Shown: in pieces, positions 11,492 through 26,319 of the stretch | Position numbering within the stretch: position 1 is the stretch's first letter | Layout: each line of letters begins with the position of its first letter | Assembly (NCBI RefSeq): GCF_029227915.1 | Contig: NC_079880.1 | Location: forward strand, 25,847,501-25,911,500 | Length of the DNA: 64,000 nucleotides | From: Hydractinia symbiolongicarpus | Taxonomy: Eukaryota; Cnidaria; Hydrozoa; Anthoathecata; Hydractiniidae | Direction: 5' to 3' | Notes under the pieces: generated by a model | Told to the model about the DNA's origin: nothing | Seen by the model: only the letters and a program-made list of their open reading frames with translations | Databases searched by the model: none | Program-made: the position numbers and the translations under genes

Positions 11492-14400
11492 TTACTTAAG
11501 ACTTCCTCTTCTTTCCCTTGCACCACTCATGGCATTTCTTTGCATGTCTTCAGTTTGAAGCCACGATTCCTTAGCTTTCAACCGCGTCTCGTTCACAAGT
11601 TTCAGCGCTAGACAATATGATGGACAACGTCGAGAAACCCTGGGTAATTTTGAAAATATGTGGTTCTGCCTTATGATTTTCAGATTTCTGCTGCTGATAT
11701 CAGCATATTTTAGCCCTGAGTGCCACACCTCCGTATATATAGGAGTATATTATCTTTAAATGAACTAACTGAGGAACGGACAAAATGGAGAAGGGAAATT
11801 ATATCTATGAAAATACAGTCACAAAATTGCGAGCAACAAGACAAGAAGCGTTATAAAAGTTGGGTAAGGTAAGATGAGGAAAGTCTTGAAAGTCGAAAAC
11901 GCGAAACTGAAGATTTTTTTTTAGAAAACGTATCTCAGCGAAAGTTTGGTTTAATGAATTAAAATTAGCCATTTAAATCTAATTCAATAGCGTTACCTCG
12001 AGAAAGTGTAATATCATCAATTTCAGCGTCACTCTCCGTCTCGGCTGCTTGCTGTTTCCACGCTTGTTTCGGCGGAGATCTACTACGTAGCGGTGAAGAT
12101 CTATGCGATGGTGATTTTTTCTCTTTCAGCAACTCAACACCGGACTACAAATAAAGGAAACGAAGTAGTACTTATTGAGTTTCTCTAATTATTTCATTAT
12201 TATTTATTTTCTTTCGAGGTTTCTACTCTCCGTTGCAATTTTTCCCTCAAAAAAATTGAGACCACATAACACAAATTAGATACCTTAACCTGATTTAACA
12301 GTCCTCAACATTCTATAACATTCTATAACACCGTTTTAATATAATACGCTTTTTTTACAAGAACGCTCTATTGTCCCAGTGAGCTGTAATATTCTAAAAA
12401 AATTCAAAGTCCTCAACATTCTATAACATTCTATAACACCGTGTTAATATAATACCCTTTTTACAAGAACGGCCTATTGTCCCAGTGAGCTGTAATATTC
12501 TAAAAAATTTCAATTTAAGACCTAAACAGAGTCTTAGGCGACATCACAGGTTAAACTTATATAAAATAATAGTTAAAAAAAACAGGCGATTCTGGATCCC
12601 GTTCCATATTCACGACAATATATGCCATTGCACGTGCTTCGTACAAAAGCAGAGAAAAGTATAAATAAAGAATCGTAATATGTTTGAGTTTCGTCATTGT
12701 CTTTAATCCAGTCTAAACTTCTTTAATCCAGTCTATCTTAAAATTGCTTAAACATAGAAAATATAATGCCCGTAATGAGATGTATATCAAAGCTTACAGA
12801 ACGATCAACTTAACGTTGAAAAGAAAACTCACCTCATTATCTGAGAGTAAATGTTTCGCAGTCTGCTTTGTTTTCTTGCGAAGCGGACTGTTTGTTTCAA
12901 AAAAATCGGACTTATCTGTTTCCGCACCTCCACTTTGAAAATTTACTACCCTAAAAAGAATAAGAAAGACAGATATTAAAAAAACAGCAATAAAGTCATT
13001 ACAATGCGAAATACGTATCACATGCCACACCCTCCTACTGAGAGATGCAAAAATGCATTCTTTAGCCTAAGCGTTTCTTTACTTCTAAGTATTTACGTTA
13101 CTTTTAAAATGGTAACTATTAAACGATGTGTAAAGAGCAAATTCGAAATTATAAGAATTGGACAAACATTATGCAAAACTAGATACAAACAAGCAGCCAA
13201 AACAGAAAAAACAAAATAAAAAATAAAAAAATTATATACCTGCGATAAATTTTTCAAAAAAGCATTCGCAAAATTTACAATTCTAAGGATTAATAAAAAT
13301 GTTCTTGTATTAAATTTTTTATAAGTAATTGTTTTCTTTTAAAAATGTTCAGCAACATTTTTCATTTTGAAAAAAACGTCATTTGCGAAAATCAATACCA
13401 GCAAAATATTTCGCAAGCAATTATTAGCGTTAAATTTAATCTTTTGGATCGCAAAATTGAACTGCCATGAAAATGAGTATGATACTCATTTATGGTATTC
13501 ACCTAATTCGCATAAATGGTTGTGGAGCATTGAGAGTTTGTTATTTTTTAGTCCAATTAAAATTAAAATTTGAGGATATAAATTTAAATTTAAAAAACCA
13601 CCCAAGCTACAGCCCTCTACAAAAGTAGTAGACTTCTTGTAATGAACCTGTGCTGGTTGTAGTATGTAAAAGTTGATATAATAAGGCGATAAAATTATCA
13701 ACAAAAATTTTCTTCAACCTTTCCTAAAACTAATATAGCATCATGTAGGCGAGTTCAAATGCTAATAAGTCCATAAATACTACAAAACGAGCTAACACAT
13801 ACTTTTTCAATGTATTTTTCTTCGGTGGATCTTTCAATGATAATTTAGCTATGTGTTCCACGTCTTCTCCTAAAAATATATGAAGATTTTTTCGAGTTCA
13901 AACTTCGAAAATATGCGGGTAAGTATCTTCAGATTATTACCACCACGTTTTCAATCTACCTAGCACACATCCTAAGATCTTCAATACTTCTTGTCTTTGC
14001 TAACCCGTTGCTAGTTATTGCGGAAAAATCTAATTTCTTACTAAAACCTCTCGCGAGAGATTGTTACAAGCCATACAAATGACATCTGTAAAAGCACGCA
14101 TTTTTTAGCAACAGGAAAGTCTAAAAGTTGGCCCTTATAGTATAAATATAAAAAACATAAAAAAATTATTAAGAAGGGCATGAGCGACAGATATCGAAAG
14201 TTTAGACAAGTAGAATGCATTATCTGTGAAATTAAAATATCGCGGAGCAGCAGCTTAAGATCACAGAGGTATAAGAATCAATATAACATATAGATATATA
14301 CAATACAAATCATTTCTCGTATACCAGTTATAACATGTTGCACACAAATTACCTTCAGAATCTGTAATCGTGGGCCATTTTGGTCGATAGTCAACCTGCA

Positions 14401-17400
14401 TACAAAAAAAATCTGTTTATGTTATTACATTGGACGAGCACAATACGATTTTTGATTTCGTATATCTCTTTAATAATAGCCGTATACGTCTGTCCGTCCG
14501 TCCGTCTGTCTGTTACGCAAAATGGTATCTTAGCTGCGCAGGAAGCGACATTTTGAATTCGGTAAACTTAAGCTGAGTTGCAAATACTGCTATAACTTAA
14601 AAGTTTGTTTTTCTAATGTATAAGCAGTGAACAAGGAATTTGATGAATAAAAGACAAAAATTATTGTTATAACTAAATATTACGTACATTTGTATTGATC
14701 TGTGACACACTATCAAAATCATCGTCTGAAACACAGAAAAGAGAGATGTAATACATGCGATACATATAGAACGGAAAGTTGGGAGGTTTGCGCAGAATGT
14801 TAAGAACAGATAGCTAGCATAAATTGACCAGCCAATGCAAACAAACTTGTCGAAAAAAGTAAACGACCAAGTAAAAAAAGGTGAAAAGTAAGTTATCTGA
14901 AAAACAGACGTGTTTTATTTACAAAAATTAATTCGTGCAGCTCTTAATATACCAGGGCTCTTGTAAAAACATAACCTAGGTAGGCAAAATAAAAATTATG
15001 TGTGTTTTGTAAAAACAGTTAAATGTAGAAGCCTGCTAAAAAAGAGCGTGAAGCAAAATTTCAAACGTAACAGGCACCATTATTTTCTACACATCCAATT
15101 GTAAGAACAAGGAACCTATCAAATCAAGCATTATATGAAAAAAAACCTCTCGATACATTAAAATAAAGACTATTTAACGCTGGAGTGGATGGATAATAAG
15201 GACATATTTACCGTCACTGTTTACAGATTCAAAAGAATTTTTTGATTTTGGATTAAAGAAGTAGTCACCTGAAATAGAAAGAAAAAATTTCTTTAATAAA
15301 AATTAGAAAATAAAAAACAAAAAATAAACGGAAAAAGTTACGGGAAAATCAGATAGAATTAAAACATTCAAGGATCTACTTAAGTATAGAAACCTTCTCA
15401 GACAAAAGAGTTTTTGCGAATCTTTTTTAATTCGTCAGAGTTTATATCTGAGAAAAAATATTCCCCCAAAAATAGTCTATTTCAGTTTTAATTTGTAGGT
15501 TACTAATGAAAAAATAAGTTCTGAGATTCTCTCGTTAAAAGTTTCAAAGTTAACTTTTGGTGATTTCAAAAGTTAATGCCTGCGAAATTTTTGAGCGCAT
15601 TAATTCGCTACAATTTATGTTGGCAAAAAAAAACTTTTTGCGAATGTTTATGTACGTGAAGAGCAGAAATTTCGCGAAAGTTTTTATCCGCAAAAATATC
15701 TGCACTTAACATAATTTCTAACATTTTTTAACAAAGATTTTCACAAAAAAGCCGTACTGTCTGATAATCCATTATTGTTGGTTGTATATGAAGCATTTCC
15801 ATCAACTAACCTAAAATCAGCAATAAAGTTAAATAGGTATTGACGAAACACTAGAATTTTAAGTATAAAAATAACTGGCACAGAAAAGAAATTACTTTGC
15901 ACATCTTGGACACACAGAAACTTTGACACCAGTATTCGCTTCAACAGTCTTCTGAAAAAAGAAACAATGACCGTCAATAAAAAAAAGGATTATAGTGGAA
16001 ATAGTAAAAACGTAATCAAAACTGGTTGCACATTATTAAACTCAGCCTTGTGTTAGGATGAAAAAAGGTGCAAGCAGAATTTTATCTACTTTGAAATCAT
16101 TCTTCTTCAAATAACACAATATTATATTTCGTTTCTTGAACTTATGTTTTAACACTTCGATAATATTTAATTTCGTGGAACGGGGAAGAGATACAGTATT
16201 TTATACACAGTAATTGATTTTACTAATTATTCGTGACAAAAAATATAAATTACATGTATTGATCTCTTCACACCAACAGATGTTTTTGAATTCGCTCCCT
16301 CGCCAGCCAAGTCTGCTTTATCTTCTAATGAAAATAAATTGAAAATCAAAACAGCAATCCCTGCCACACATTAAGTACAACATTGAATTTATGCACTGTT
16401 GACGCTACCATATTGTTTTATGTTACAAAGATTGTTGCTACATCGTAAATTGAAAGAGAAAACAAGACTTGACAACCTGCTTTTTATTTCTGCATACGCA
16501 GATGAAATATTGTTTATCAAATCTTAACTGCAGAATAACGACAACCACATTCTGGTAAGCAAGGTAAAAACAAGCAATCCCAAAACTTGTTGTTAATATT
16601 TAAAAGGTTTTAAGTCTCTCGATAACTGCAACAAAAATATTAAAAGCGAAGGGGATTTGAGGAGACGGAACTTTAGAGTTCGATGAAAACCATAAGAACC
16701 AAGTTAAACGAGTTCTGATAGCATGAAAATTATCAGCAAAACATTTTGCAGTGAAGCACTAGGAACCGTTTTTAATTGTTTAAAACATAAATGTTGCAAA
16801 CTAAAATTATAAAAAAAAAATGCACCTTCTTAGGTACCTGTCGGCATTGACTTAACGAAAGCATTACTTGATAACGCTACCCTCTAAAGTAATGCACTAA
16901 CTTCAGAAGATAAAGCCATAATTGAGAGGACATACCCATAACCTCCACCTCATCATCGTTGTCATCCGTGGACTCGTCATCATTTCTTTTGTTTGTTTTT
17001 GTCTTGTCACTTGACAGTAAAGCCTAGAAAATGGTAACATATTTACTTACTGGAGAATTAACATGAAAACATAATCATGAGGTTTAAGAGAAATATAAAC
17101 AAGATTATTTCATGTATTTGTTGTAAAACTTAAATTTTGTGGACAGCGAATGCCCAGGTACTTCATTGAAAACATTGATCGAAAAATAAATAACGCTAAA
17201 AACACATCATCATCCAATAAGACTTGCATGTAGGTACATTTCTTGTATAGTTTTTAAACATGAAGATAAAAGAAAAACAATACCACACAACTTCAACCTA
17301 GGAATAACTCAAAAAAAAGTTTGTTTTTGCGCACTTATGACGCATTCTAAACACGTCAGATGTTGTGAACACACAAGTTGAAGGAGAAGGAATAATACCT

Positions 17401-20400
17401 CGGTAATGTTTTCAATGAAATTGTTCAACAAATTTTTGTGAAGCTGTGTTCTTAGAGTGTATCAAAGCATTGATTTCTGCCAACCTTTACTTTGTAACAT
17501 ATTCTTCCTTGTAAAACAAATGTGTGGTGACATCAAAATAATTATTTACCTGTAACTTTTGCTTCTGTTCTAATGACTTCTTTTTGGAATTTTGCTTCTT
17601 AAACTTTGAATATGCTGCAGGACTAAAAGAAGATGAAGAAATATGAAATAAAAAAGTTAAATATAAAGATAAGTAAACAGAAAGAAAACCAGTCGTTAGC
17701 CCGTGGAAAAATCCACGGGTTCGCCCGTCGTCGCAGCTAAGCTACTATTTTGCGTGACAGACAGACGTATACGGGCATTATAATATAGATAGATGACAAT
17801 ATTAAACTGAAAGAGATGAATAAAGCCAAACTACAAGAAATAAAGTATATAGATATATATATAACAGTAAAACTTGCTAACTAAAACTAACTAATAAATT
17901 CTGATTCAATTTAAAATTTTATGAGCCTACTTTTTAATTTAACGTGCAAAAACCTACGTAAGGCAAAGTTGTACAATTTAAAGGTTTTCTCCCGCGAAAA
18001 AAAAAAAGTTAATTGCATATGAAAGAGCTTGAAAGGTTGTCTATGAATTTGAATATTTTTTTTATAAATTTTGGTTCGTTCTTTATAATTTGGACTAAGA
18101 AAATTCACTAATTATGCATGATGTCATAAGTATGCTTTGCGAGGGTGGCATATTCAACATTTTTGACAAGCCATATAGAGTTAAAAATGTTTTCTGGCCG
18201 TTCACTTTGACGCGTTTTGAAGATTATACATAAATTTCAATATTCAGTTGCCGTAAATATGCTCAATGCTAACTCATGACGTCATAATTTCGCATAATTA
18301 GCGCAACTTTGAAGACAAATATCTCAAGAACGGATAAAAATTTTTCAAAAAATAAGAAAATTTCAAGAGAACTTTCAAAGATCTTCCATATTTCCTCAAC
18401 TTGATTTTTCGCAGGAGGTAAACTTTAACCCTATTCGTCAAAGACTATTTCAAAAACATTGTGACCGTGAGTGGGTAAAGTTCTCATCAAAGAATAGACT
18501 TGTGTTATCATCCTAAAATTTAATATCAACACCGTTCCCACGGTACCTTGAAATACGACATTGTATAGAAAATTCTACAAGAACAGATTTTGTAATAACT
18601 CCTTCAATACAAAAACAGGAAGCTAAGTGCTAACAGTTTCGCATACCTGATGGTCATCTTTTTACTGTTTTTACTTGTTGTGTCAACTTTAAGTTCATCA
18701 TTGTCATCTGCAGCCATGCGTATCTGTTGTTGTCTATATGGAGGGTTATTCTCCTAAAAAAGTAAATCATGCATACGTTATGATCCAACTTGTAAACAAG
18801 AACTACTTCGGAATGGATGAGAGGAAAATTTAAGACATGTTAGTATATGATTGTACGTGACGGACGTGAATGTTCACATTGTGGATAAATTTGGTGATGT
18901 GCTAAAAGAAAATGCTTGATGTTTTTTACTATTTTGTTGTAGATCAAAGTGATTGTTGAAATATCATTTCAACAACACATGACTTCGTGATATGTTTATA
19001 CAAAAACATCGTACACTAGTGTTAAAAGAAATATCCACACAAAGAGAGATTATTATAGCTACAGACATCTGTGATTTTTCTTTTTCTTCTGTTTTTTGTT
19101 AAAACATTCTTTATTAAATTTGAAAGAACCACTTTTTATGTATGTTGTTTTATCCTTTTAGGAATTAGAATAATGAAAAAGAAAAAAGTTTTTTTTCAAT
19201 AAATCTCAAATGTGATCAGGGTGGAGTGCTGGGTACTAGATAGTTTAGACAGAAAAATATTTAGCCAGATTTTTTGGTGTTTCTGAGCGAAAAAATGTAA
19301 ACTTGTACTTTTACCAAATAAAAAAATGTTGTGATGGAGCAATACTTGAACTGACACAAACCAAGGGTAAAAAAATTGTTTGTATATCAAACAGCACAGT
19401 TTTTGTATATAACAGAATTTGCAACAAGAATAACAAGTGCTAATATATATATTCAGAGAAATGGTAAAATATTTGTAAATAAACAACAACAATATCAACA
19501 AAAAACAACAACAACAACAACAAAGATCTCCAATGTAACTAAGTGTTATTTAACATAACTATATACATAATTAATTTCTCTTCCATGTACTGACATTCAC
19601 GAGTTAAAAAATAAATATTCACCTTATCATAGCTGCTCTCTTCAGACCAACTGTGACCTGTAGTCAGAATAATCAACTTTGTATTTAATCAGTCGATAAA
19701 ATCAACATCATACTTAACAATGTGTGTGACTGAGTTTTGTTTACTTAACAGTTCAATGCTAGAGCTTAGAAATGTTTCGTGACGGTTCTCGTTACAAAAA
19801 CAAAGTATTCATGTGATGTGTGCAAGTCCTTACACTCTATGTGAAAATGTCTTAGACTTTTGCTAATGCAGAAGACATTATATGCAAACAGCAATCTTTG
19901 TATGTACAGATAAGTTATTTTGTGTTTATTTATTAAAAAAACTCAACACCACATCTGTGCTACAGATAAAAAATTTGGTTATAAAGTGCAGAAACATTTT
20001 TAAACACCTAGAAATAGATAAATTGATTTCTATTTATTATAGCTTGTACAAAGTGTTTTTAATTAATGTAATATTTTCATCGGTAGTTTTACTCCTGTGA
20101 AAACAAGTTGATATCATATAAAAAAGTAGCAAAGTTTTGTAAGAAAATTTCTGTATTTATTGATTTACGAGATATTGGAAATTTTGCTAGTTTTAAGAAA
20201 TTAGAATTATAAGCTTTTATTAGGAGATCTAGTGTTTATAGTGCTCAAAATATTAAATTGAATTCCTTATAAACATAAATGCATTGGCATGCCTTGATAA
20301 ACCATTAAATATGCAGCACTTCACTTCCTATCAAATAATGTCATGCATAATTTCGCATGATTAGTAAAACTTTAAATCACTATATATCTCCCAATAAAAA

Positions 20401-23400
20401 TTATAATAGAATTCCCAAAAGAACAGAATTCTAAAACAAGCATTTTCATATGAGACCAACGTGTTTTTCGTGGTAAAGTAAGCTTTAAATCCTGATAAAA
20501 TACTTTATCAAGCAAAATACATTAGGGAATTGTAGATGTTGACATATAGGTCATAGATTATATTTTCATTAGGATTTAACATGAACCTACCCTTGCCTTT
20601 CCTTTGTCTGGGAGCTTCATTCAATGTGACAGGCATAGATTTCGAAAGTGGGTTTTTACGAGATTTATTTTGTTGTTCAAATAAATCGTCAAAATTATTG
20701 CCTTTTCCTTTTGTGTCAGTATCCCAGCTTTTATATTCATCTTTGGGTCCTATAGTGAAAATAAAGAAAAGTTAAAATTTTAGCAATACATCTCAGATAT
20801 CTGACAAGACTGTTACGTTTGGTTCTAAAAGTTCTTAATCATTTTCTTGGCTTAGTTTATTTATAGTGAAAACAACCATGTGTGAATTAGGAAAACCACA
20901 ACATCAAATATCCATTTTTTCTGATAAAATATTACAGAAATTATATAGTTATCAATTAGACAACAATTTTTGTATGTCATAAAGTTTCAATATAAATACG
21001 ATTTGACCTTTTCTCTTTATATAGTACTTAGTCTCTTATATAACAGTTTCTTATTAAAAAAATGTTAGCATTCCTTCATGAAAAGATTTGCTATTAACAA
21101 TGCCTGTTAAATAGAAATTTATAAAATAGGGAAATAACATTTAACCAATATTTCGATACAAACACACAACAAAATGACAATTACAAACATGTACCTTTCT
21201 TTTCCCTTCCACCCTTCAAGGGTTTGGAATTAGTTTGCCAAGGTTTTTCGTAAACACGTGACTTTAAACCCTTCACATCTTCACTTAAAACTGAGTCCAA
21301 ATCATTCGTTGCCCAAGATGAAACAGGTTGTTTACTTCCTGGTAGAATTACTGTAAATGATTTAAACTTCAAAATTAGTAAATACGCAAAAGATTTCTTG
21401 CTATAAGATTTCAGACGATAAATATTAGGCACACACCGAAATCATTGATCGAAACATAGTATTCAACTTAAAATCATAGATATGTTGGGTGGCACCTGAT
21501 TTATTTTTAACCATATACAGGTCTTCAGACAGGCTTTAGGCAGGCTGATATGGTCTGGTATTGCCTGTCTCAAAAAAAATGGTATAGCTTGAAATTTTGA
21601 AAAAAATTTAATATTTTGAGAGAAGAGCATAAAATTCTTTATCAAAGCTCCAGTACTTAGACCTTGGGTGAAATTTTGACAAAACTGATTTTGGTTGTAT
21701 TATATGTAGATATTTCTTACCTTGTGGGTCTTTTGAAAACTTTTTTGGAATTGACGATCCAACTAAACCCATTTCTGCACGAAAACCGGATACCAGTAAA
21801 GTATTTTCATTAGCCTAAATGCAAAATCATCTTAAAAATGTGATCACTGTTAACAAAAACCATCAAAATGACAGCAACAAACAAAGTGATCGGTAAAAGA
21901 CAAAAACTTTATCACTTAGGTAAAACAAACACTGTCAGTCAATACAGACAAATTCCTTAAATACATTACTTTCATTTTCTCACACACTTTTTACTCAAAC
22001 AAATATTTGTATTTGTATTTTTTCTATTTATGGTCAGTGCAGTGAAATTTCTGTGTATGCACATAAGATACTTATATGCAACGTTTCTCTTTTTAGTATT
22101 GTCATTGTTTCTGGTTTAATTGTTATTTTCTTTTTAAATTTATTTTCTTAGTTTTTAATGACACATGAAAAATCTTTAAAAAACTGTAAAATATCAGTTC
22201 GAATTTATCACTTAGTGTAAAACCATTGGTGCATGCATTTTTAACAGAAAACACTTGCCTCTGCCATTAAATAACATCACATAAAAATTATGAGAATGTC
22301 AAAGAACATTAAATAATTTATATTCTTTGAAGATATTATCTGAAAGATTTATGTATTAGTAAGCCCTTGTAATTATTTATGTGCTTTAGTATCACTTAAC
22401 TTTTTAAAGGATTTGACATGTTTGCAAAAACGAATTCTAAATTGTTGTTGCTAGGCTAGTTGGTTGGCAAAATAATATAATTTTAAAGAAAATACCAAAA
22501 ATTGATCTCTGAAAAAAAAACAGTTCTAAAAAATAGCCTTAATTTTAAACGTTTTGAATGTATTAGATTGTAAACAAGGTATGATTGTGGGTATAACAAA
22601 AGACAAATTTCAGGCACAATGATATTTCACCTCAATTCTCTATAAGGCTGCTGGCATGAGACTCAAACTTAATTTGAATCCATCAATTTGACTAAAGATT
22701 TTAATTGTTTCACATTGTTTTCCAAATTTTCTTTATTTACATTGCATAAACATAATAATTTCCACTGCTATATAAATCATATATTTTAAATTTTGAACAT
22801 TATAGGTTGTGTCTTGTTTGTCCTAACCTGATTGAATAAAAATATTATCTCACTAAGGATCACACAGGGTGTGCATAGAGTTCAATATGCATGCATTTTC
22901 ATCAAGAAACATCCAATGAGTTAAAAATATGTATACAGATACATACATGGGGCAAAACAATTTGTATTCCTACACTATTTTTAATGTGATGTGAAATTTT
23001 TCTTTTCCCTGAATTTTATTTTATCATTATATATGTGCGTTGCCCAAATCGCAATAATACTGTTTTCAATTAATTTTTAAAATCATGCTCCTACATAATC
23101 AATTGCATGTGTTTGTGACAAGTTAAGGCAATCGAATTGCATAAAATTCGGCGTTTATAAAATATTGCCTATAACCATAACTTTGTATTTTACAAAACTT
23201 TTGTTTTCATTATTAATTGTCTAGAGCAAACCATGTGTTAAAATGAGGCAATTTGATTAGCTGGAAATTTCATTGTATGTTAATTTTTATTTTACTGTAA
23301 CAAGTTTCAAAACCACAGGGAGTGCAATTGCTTTATTTTCTTTGCCATGTTAAATTTTATTAAAATCTTATTTTAATATCAAAAAATGTAATAATAAAAA

Positions 23401-24635
23401 TAAGTAAAAACTGTTATGTCATCAGGTAAATATTCATTATAGCATATTTTAAAATGTGAGAATAACTTTAACTTTCTTAAATCAAATATACAAGAAATTA
23501 ATTGCCTGTGGCATAAAATCTGTAAGGATGTAGATTTAAAATACATGACTTGAAAAGAATAAAAAATGGCCATGAATTTTGCATTATAAACTAGTTATTA
23601 GCCCATGAAATAATCCATGGGGATCACCCAGCCTGTTATCATGAAATGAAGTGTTAGGAAATGAAATTTACTTGGATGGCGTTATTCTATGATTATAGGC
23701 ATGATTATAATGTTGTTTCGATAACAAAAGCCCTTGGTTTATAAATTGCCTCACAGACAGGTATTATAACATTTAGATTTAGTTCATGTATTGTTCATTT
23801 GTTTCCTTTGAAAATTACGCTGAATAAATTTTTAAAGATGCCTTATAACTTCCATTTTAAAAAATTGATACAGACATAATACTTTTCTGTGATGGTGATA
23901 CAAATTGGAACTAAATGTTTAACTGCAGAAGTGAAAATGTAAAATAAACACATACCGGCATTTTCTTATGATAAACTTTTTGTAGGATTTTCATTAAGTA
24001 AGGTAATGGCTCATTTGGCATGTCTCTTATTAATTTCGCCATCATATCCTAAAGTCAAAAAATAAACATAATAGATTTATCCTGACTTTACATTGGTAAA
24101 TACATCAAACATCATTTGTCACTATAAATCTTGAAAATGATCTTTTTTTACAAAACCTTCGTGCAGGTCAACCTCTTAACATTTCATACAAATAATTATA
24201 TAATTGAGAACGTGTACCCAATTTCACTGAAAAATAACTTTTCTACTTTTATTAATAAAAAAGGAATTCATTATGGCAAAAAACTTAAAAACGTCACTTT
24301 TTTATGTTATAGAAACAAAAAAGCAACAACGTTAGAGATTCACTAGGTAAAGAGTTTTAACAAAGGAAAATCCAGGGGTTCTTCATGGGATACAAGTTTT
24401 AGAAACATGCAAACTGATTCATGTGTAATTTATCACTCCAAAGTAATTTTCTTATGACTTATGAAGTCTGTAACACAAAACAATCTAATCCAGTTTAGGT
24501 AGATTAAGTAAATAAATTTTAGAAAATAAAATCAAAGAAAATACAATATTTTCATTAATACGTTCATACCTCGAAGAGCTGACCAATTCCATTCTTTTCC
24601 AAGTATAGCTGAACAACTTTTTGATTAGAAGACAT
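11492..24635 (-). CDS. C8orf34: C8orf34 (VEST1) orthologue with RIIa-type dimerisation/docking domain, 19 exons
   Basis: Exons (minus): 24635-24570, 24048-23956, 21814-21721, 21350-21195, 20749-20591, 19657-19623, 18753-18647, 17622-17550, 17023-16936, 16324-16254, 15951-15896, 15810-15758, 15268-15212, 14725-14688, 14395-14353, 13869-13803, 12950-12833, 12144-11997, 11607-11492 (TAA). All phases join: 1,638 nt, 545 aa, close to human C8orf34. Residues about 7-50 (YLEKNGIGQLFEDMMAKLI...PLPYL) form an RIIa/DPY-30-like dimerisation domain, as in PKA regulatory subunits. Later blocks also match C8orf34: YEKPWQTNSKP, a VCPRCAKL Cys-x2-Cys motif (C328, C331) and RPKWPTITDSEGED. The rest is low-complexity, Ser/Lys/Asp rich. 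Its molecular function is poorly known; a scaffold or anchoring role in cAMP or ciliary signalling is inference. Exon 10's donor (CAT|GTAATT) and exon 12's donor (ACA|GTACGG) are weak; the other borders are good. Confidence 0.88.
12301..12512. repeat. Tandem duplication of ~106 bp
   Basis: GTCCTCAACATTCTATAACA begins at 12301 and again at 12409. The two copies differ by a few bases and small poly-A/T length changes. Each copy also contains an internal doublet of CATTCTATAA. It is intronic in the C8orf34-like gene. Confidence 0.85.
14460..14545 (-). repeat. Dispersed repeat, reverse copy
   Basis: Reverse complement of the 3' part of the 7880 repeat: CCGTATACGTCTGTCCGTCC, then GTTACGCAAAATGGTA and AGCTGCGC. 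Intronic in the C8orf34-like gene. The TCCG/TCTG tetranucleotide stretch is variable between copies. Confidence 0.7.
17690..17795 (+). repeat. Dispersed repeat, best-preserved hairpin head
   Basis: CGTTAGCCCGTGGAAAAATC followed by CACGGGTTCGCCCGTCGTCG, then GCAGCTAAGCTAC, GCGTGACAGACAGACG and TATACGGGCATTATAATATA. The 8-bp stem CCCGTGGA/TCCACGGG is perfect here. Located between exons 7 and 8 of the C8orf34-like gene. Confidence 0.75.
23590..23636 (+). repeat. Dispersed repeat, head fragment
   Basis: ACTAGTTATTAGCCCATG with the paired AATCCATGGGG matches the hairpin head of the 7880 family. Its stem has compensating changes (CCATG/CATGG instead of CCGTGG/CCACGG). The tail is missing. Confidence 0.5.
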
Positions 24636-26319
24636 TCTGGTTGGTTTTCGTAAAGGTGGAAACCTTGATTGCTAAATATTGTATGTATATAAAGTATATA
24701 TTATAATTATATATACAAAATATTGTATATATATTACATTTTTATATTTTAGATATTCTTTATTCTTCTCGTACAATATATAATCATTGAGGTCAAATCA
24801 AATTGGAAATACCTAAGACAATCTGGCAGGTTCATTAACTATATAATTAAGCAAATTAGATCATATACAGTTTCCTGAAAGAGCACTCTTCCAACAAACT
24901 ATTTTAATTATGATATTTGTCAAAGTTGAATGTACAGGAACACTGAAACTTAAGGCTCGATGGTTTACCAATAACAAACACTCTTGCCACTAGAAACTTT
25001 CCTTTACAGTTCTTGAAGGAAAAAATGTTGACAAATTTTTAGACTTTTTTCTACCTTACTACTCTCAAATAAAATTTGTGATAACAACGTCTTGAATGGT
25101 TCAAACACAACCTAATGAGTGATATATATAATAAAAATGATCAGCTTTCATAACATCAAATTGCTACTCTTTATGTCAACAAAAAACAAAATTAACAATA
25201 TTAAAACAAATTTTGAAAAACTGTGATTCATAAAGTTTAAATATTAGTAGGGGGTGTGGATTAAGAATGTTCTGGCTGGATAAATTTTCAAAAATTATTA
25301 GTGCTAAAGGAGTACTATTGGAAACTCTATAATAAGTTTCCATATTTTAGTAAACAAACTTTTAATATTTTATAAAGAAATGACCATGCAAACCAACTGC
25401 AGTGAAAATGGATCAATTGAATAATACGGTCAATTTTTTTGTTCTACCATCGTTAATATACCGGTTGAAATCAAACTTGGCTGTCATAAATGCCTTCTAA
25501 TTTTCGTATTCCGAATTAGCATTGGTTACATACAATAAATACGTAAATTGCAAAACAATGTATATATTCCACATTGTGTTTCTTGAGCTTAATGTTTTTG
25601 GCTGATTAGTTTAAGCATATCTCAGTACTGCATCTTTGCCTGATTGGGTGAATCTACCTTGTTGTATTGTTAAAGCTTTTTGTTGGAAGTTTTATCCAAC
25701 CAACATGGCTGCACCGGGTGCATGGAGGGACTGTCAACGTGCAATTGATGAATTTATACGACGTAGCAACAGAACAAAGAAAAATTATAAATCATGCATG
25801 TTGCAGTCATAAAACTCTTTCAGTTAATAACTTTTTTGTAAATATTTTTTTAGATGTAAATATTTTTTATTTTTAGATTTTTTTAAAAAAATATATCATT
25901 AAACATTAAACTGTTTTTTTTTATAAAAAAAATCCCTCACGTTATTTTGTTGCTTCGATCTTTAAACATCCCAACAAAAACAAAAAGATAACAAGCTTAG
26001 TGACGTCCTGTTTCTACGGCGATATTTTAAAATTATACAGATTGTTGTCTGAGTTATAAAGCAATGTTTGTTGAAAAATATTCAGAAAGCAAAGTCTGCA
26101 TGTGGCAATTGATCACCATAACTATAATTAGATATCATTCTGACTCTGTGTTTGCGAAAGAACATGCTGGAAGTGATTTCACATAACGAAAGTAGCGAAA
26201 GCATTTAAAGAAGAGACACAAAAGTTGAACTTAAAAATTTATTTTTTAATTATAAACTAAATTAAAAAAAAATTAAATGGTGAATTAAAATTAATGTCTT
26301 ATGTTTTTCTTTAATATAA
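24636..26319. other. Intergenic, upstream of the C8orf34-like start
   Basis: AT-rich sequence. The first part should contain the minus-strand promoter of the C8orf34-like gene, but I see no diagnostic element. No exon with convincing borders on either strand. Confidence 0.4.

Noticed and set aside
19196-19501. 101-aa minus-strand frame
   Set aside because: AT-driven Phe/Leu/Tyr-rich sequence inside an intron of the C8orf34-like gene; no sites or family.
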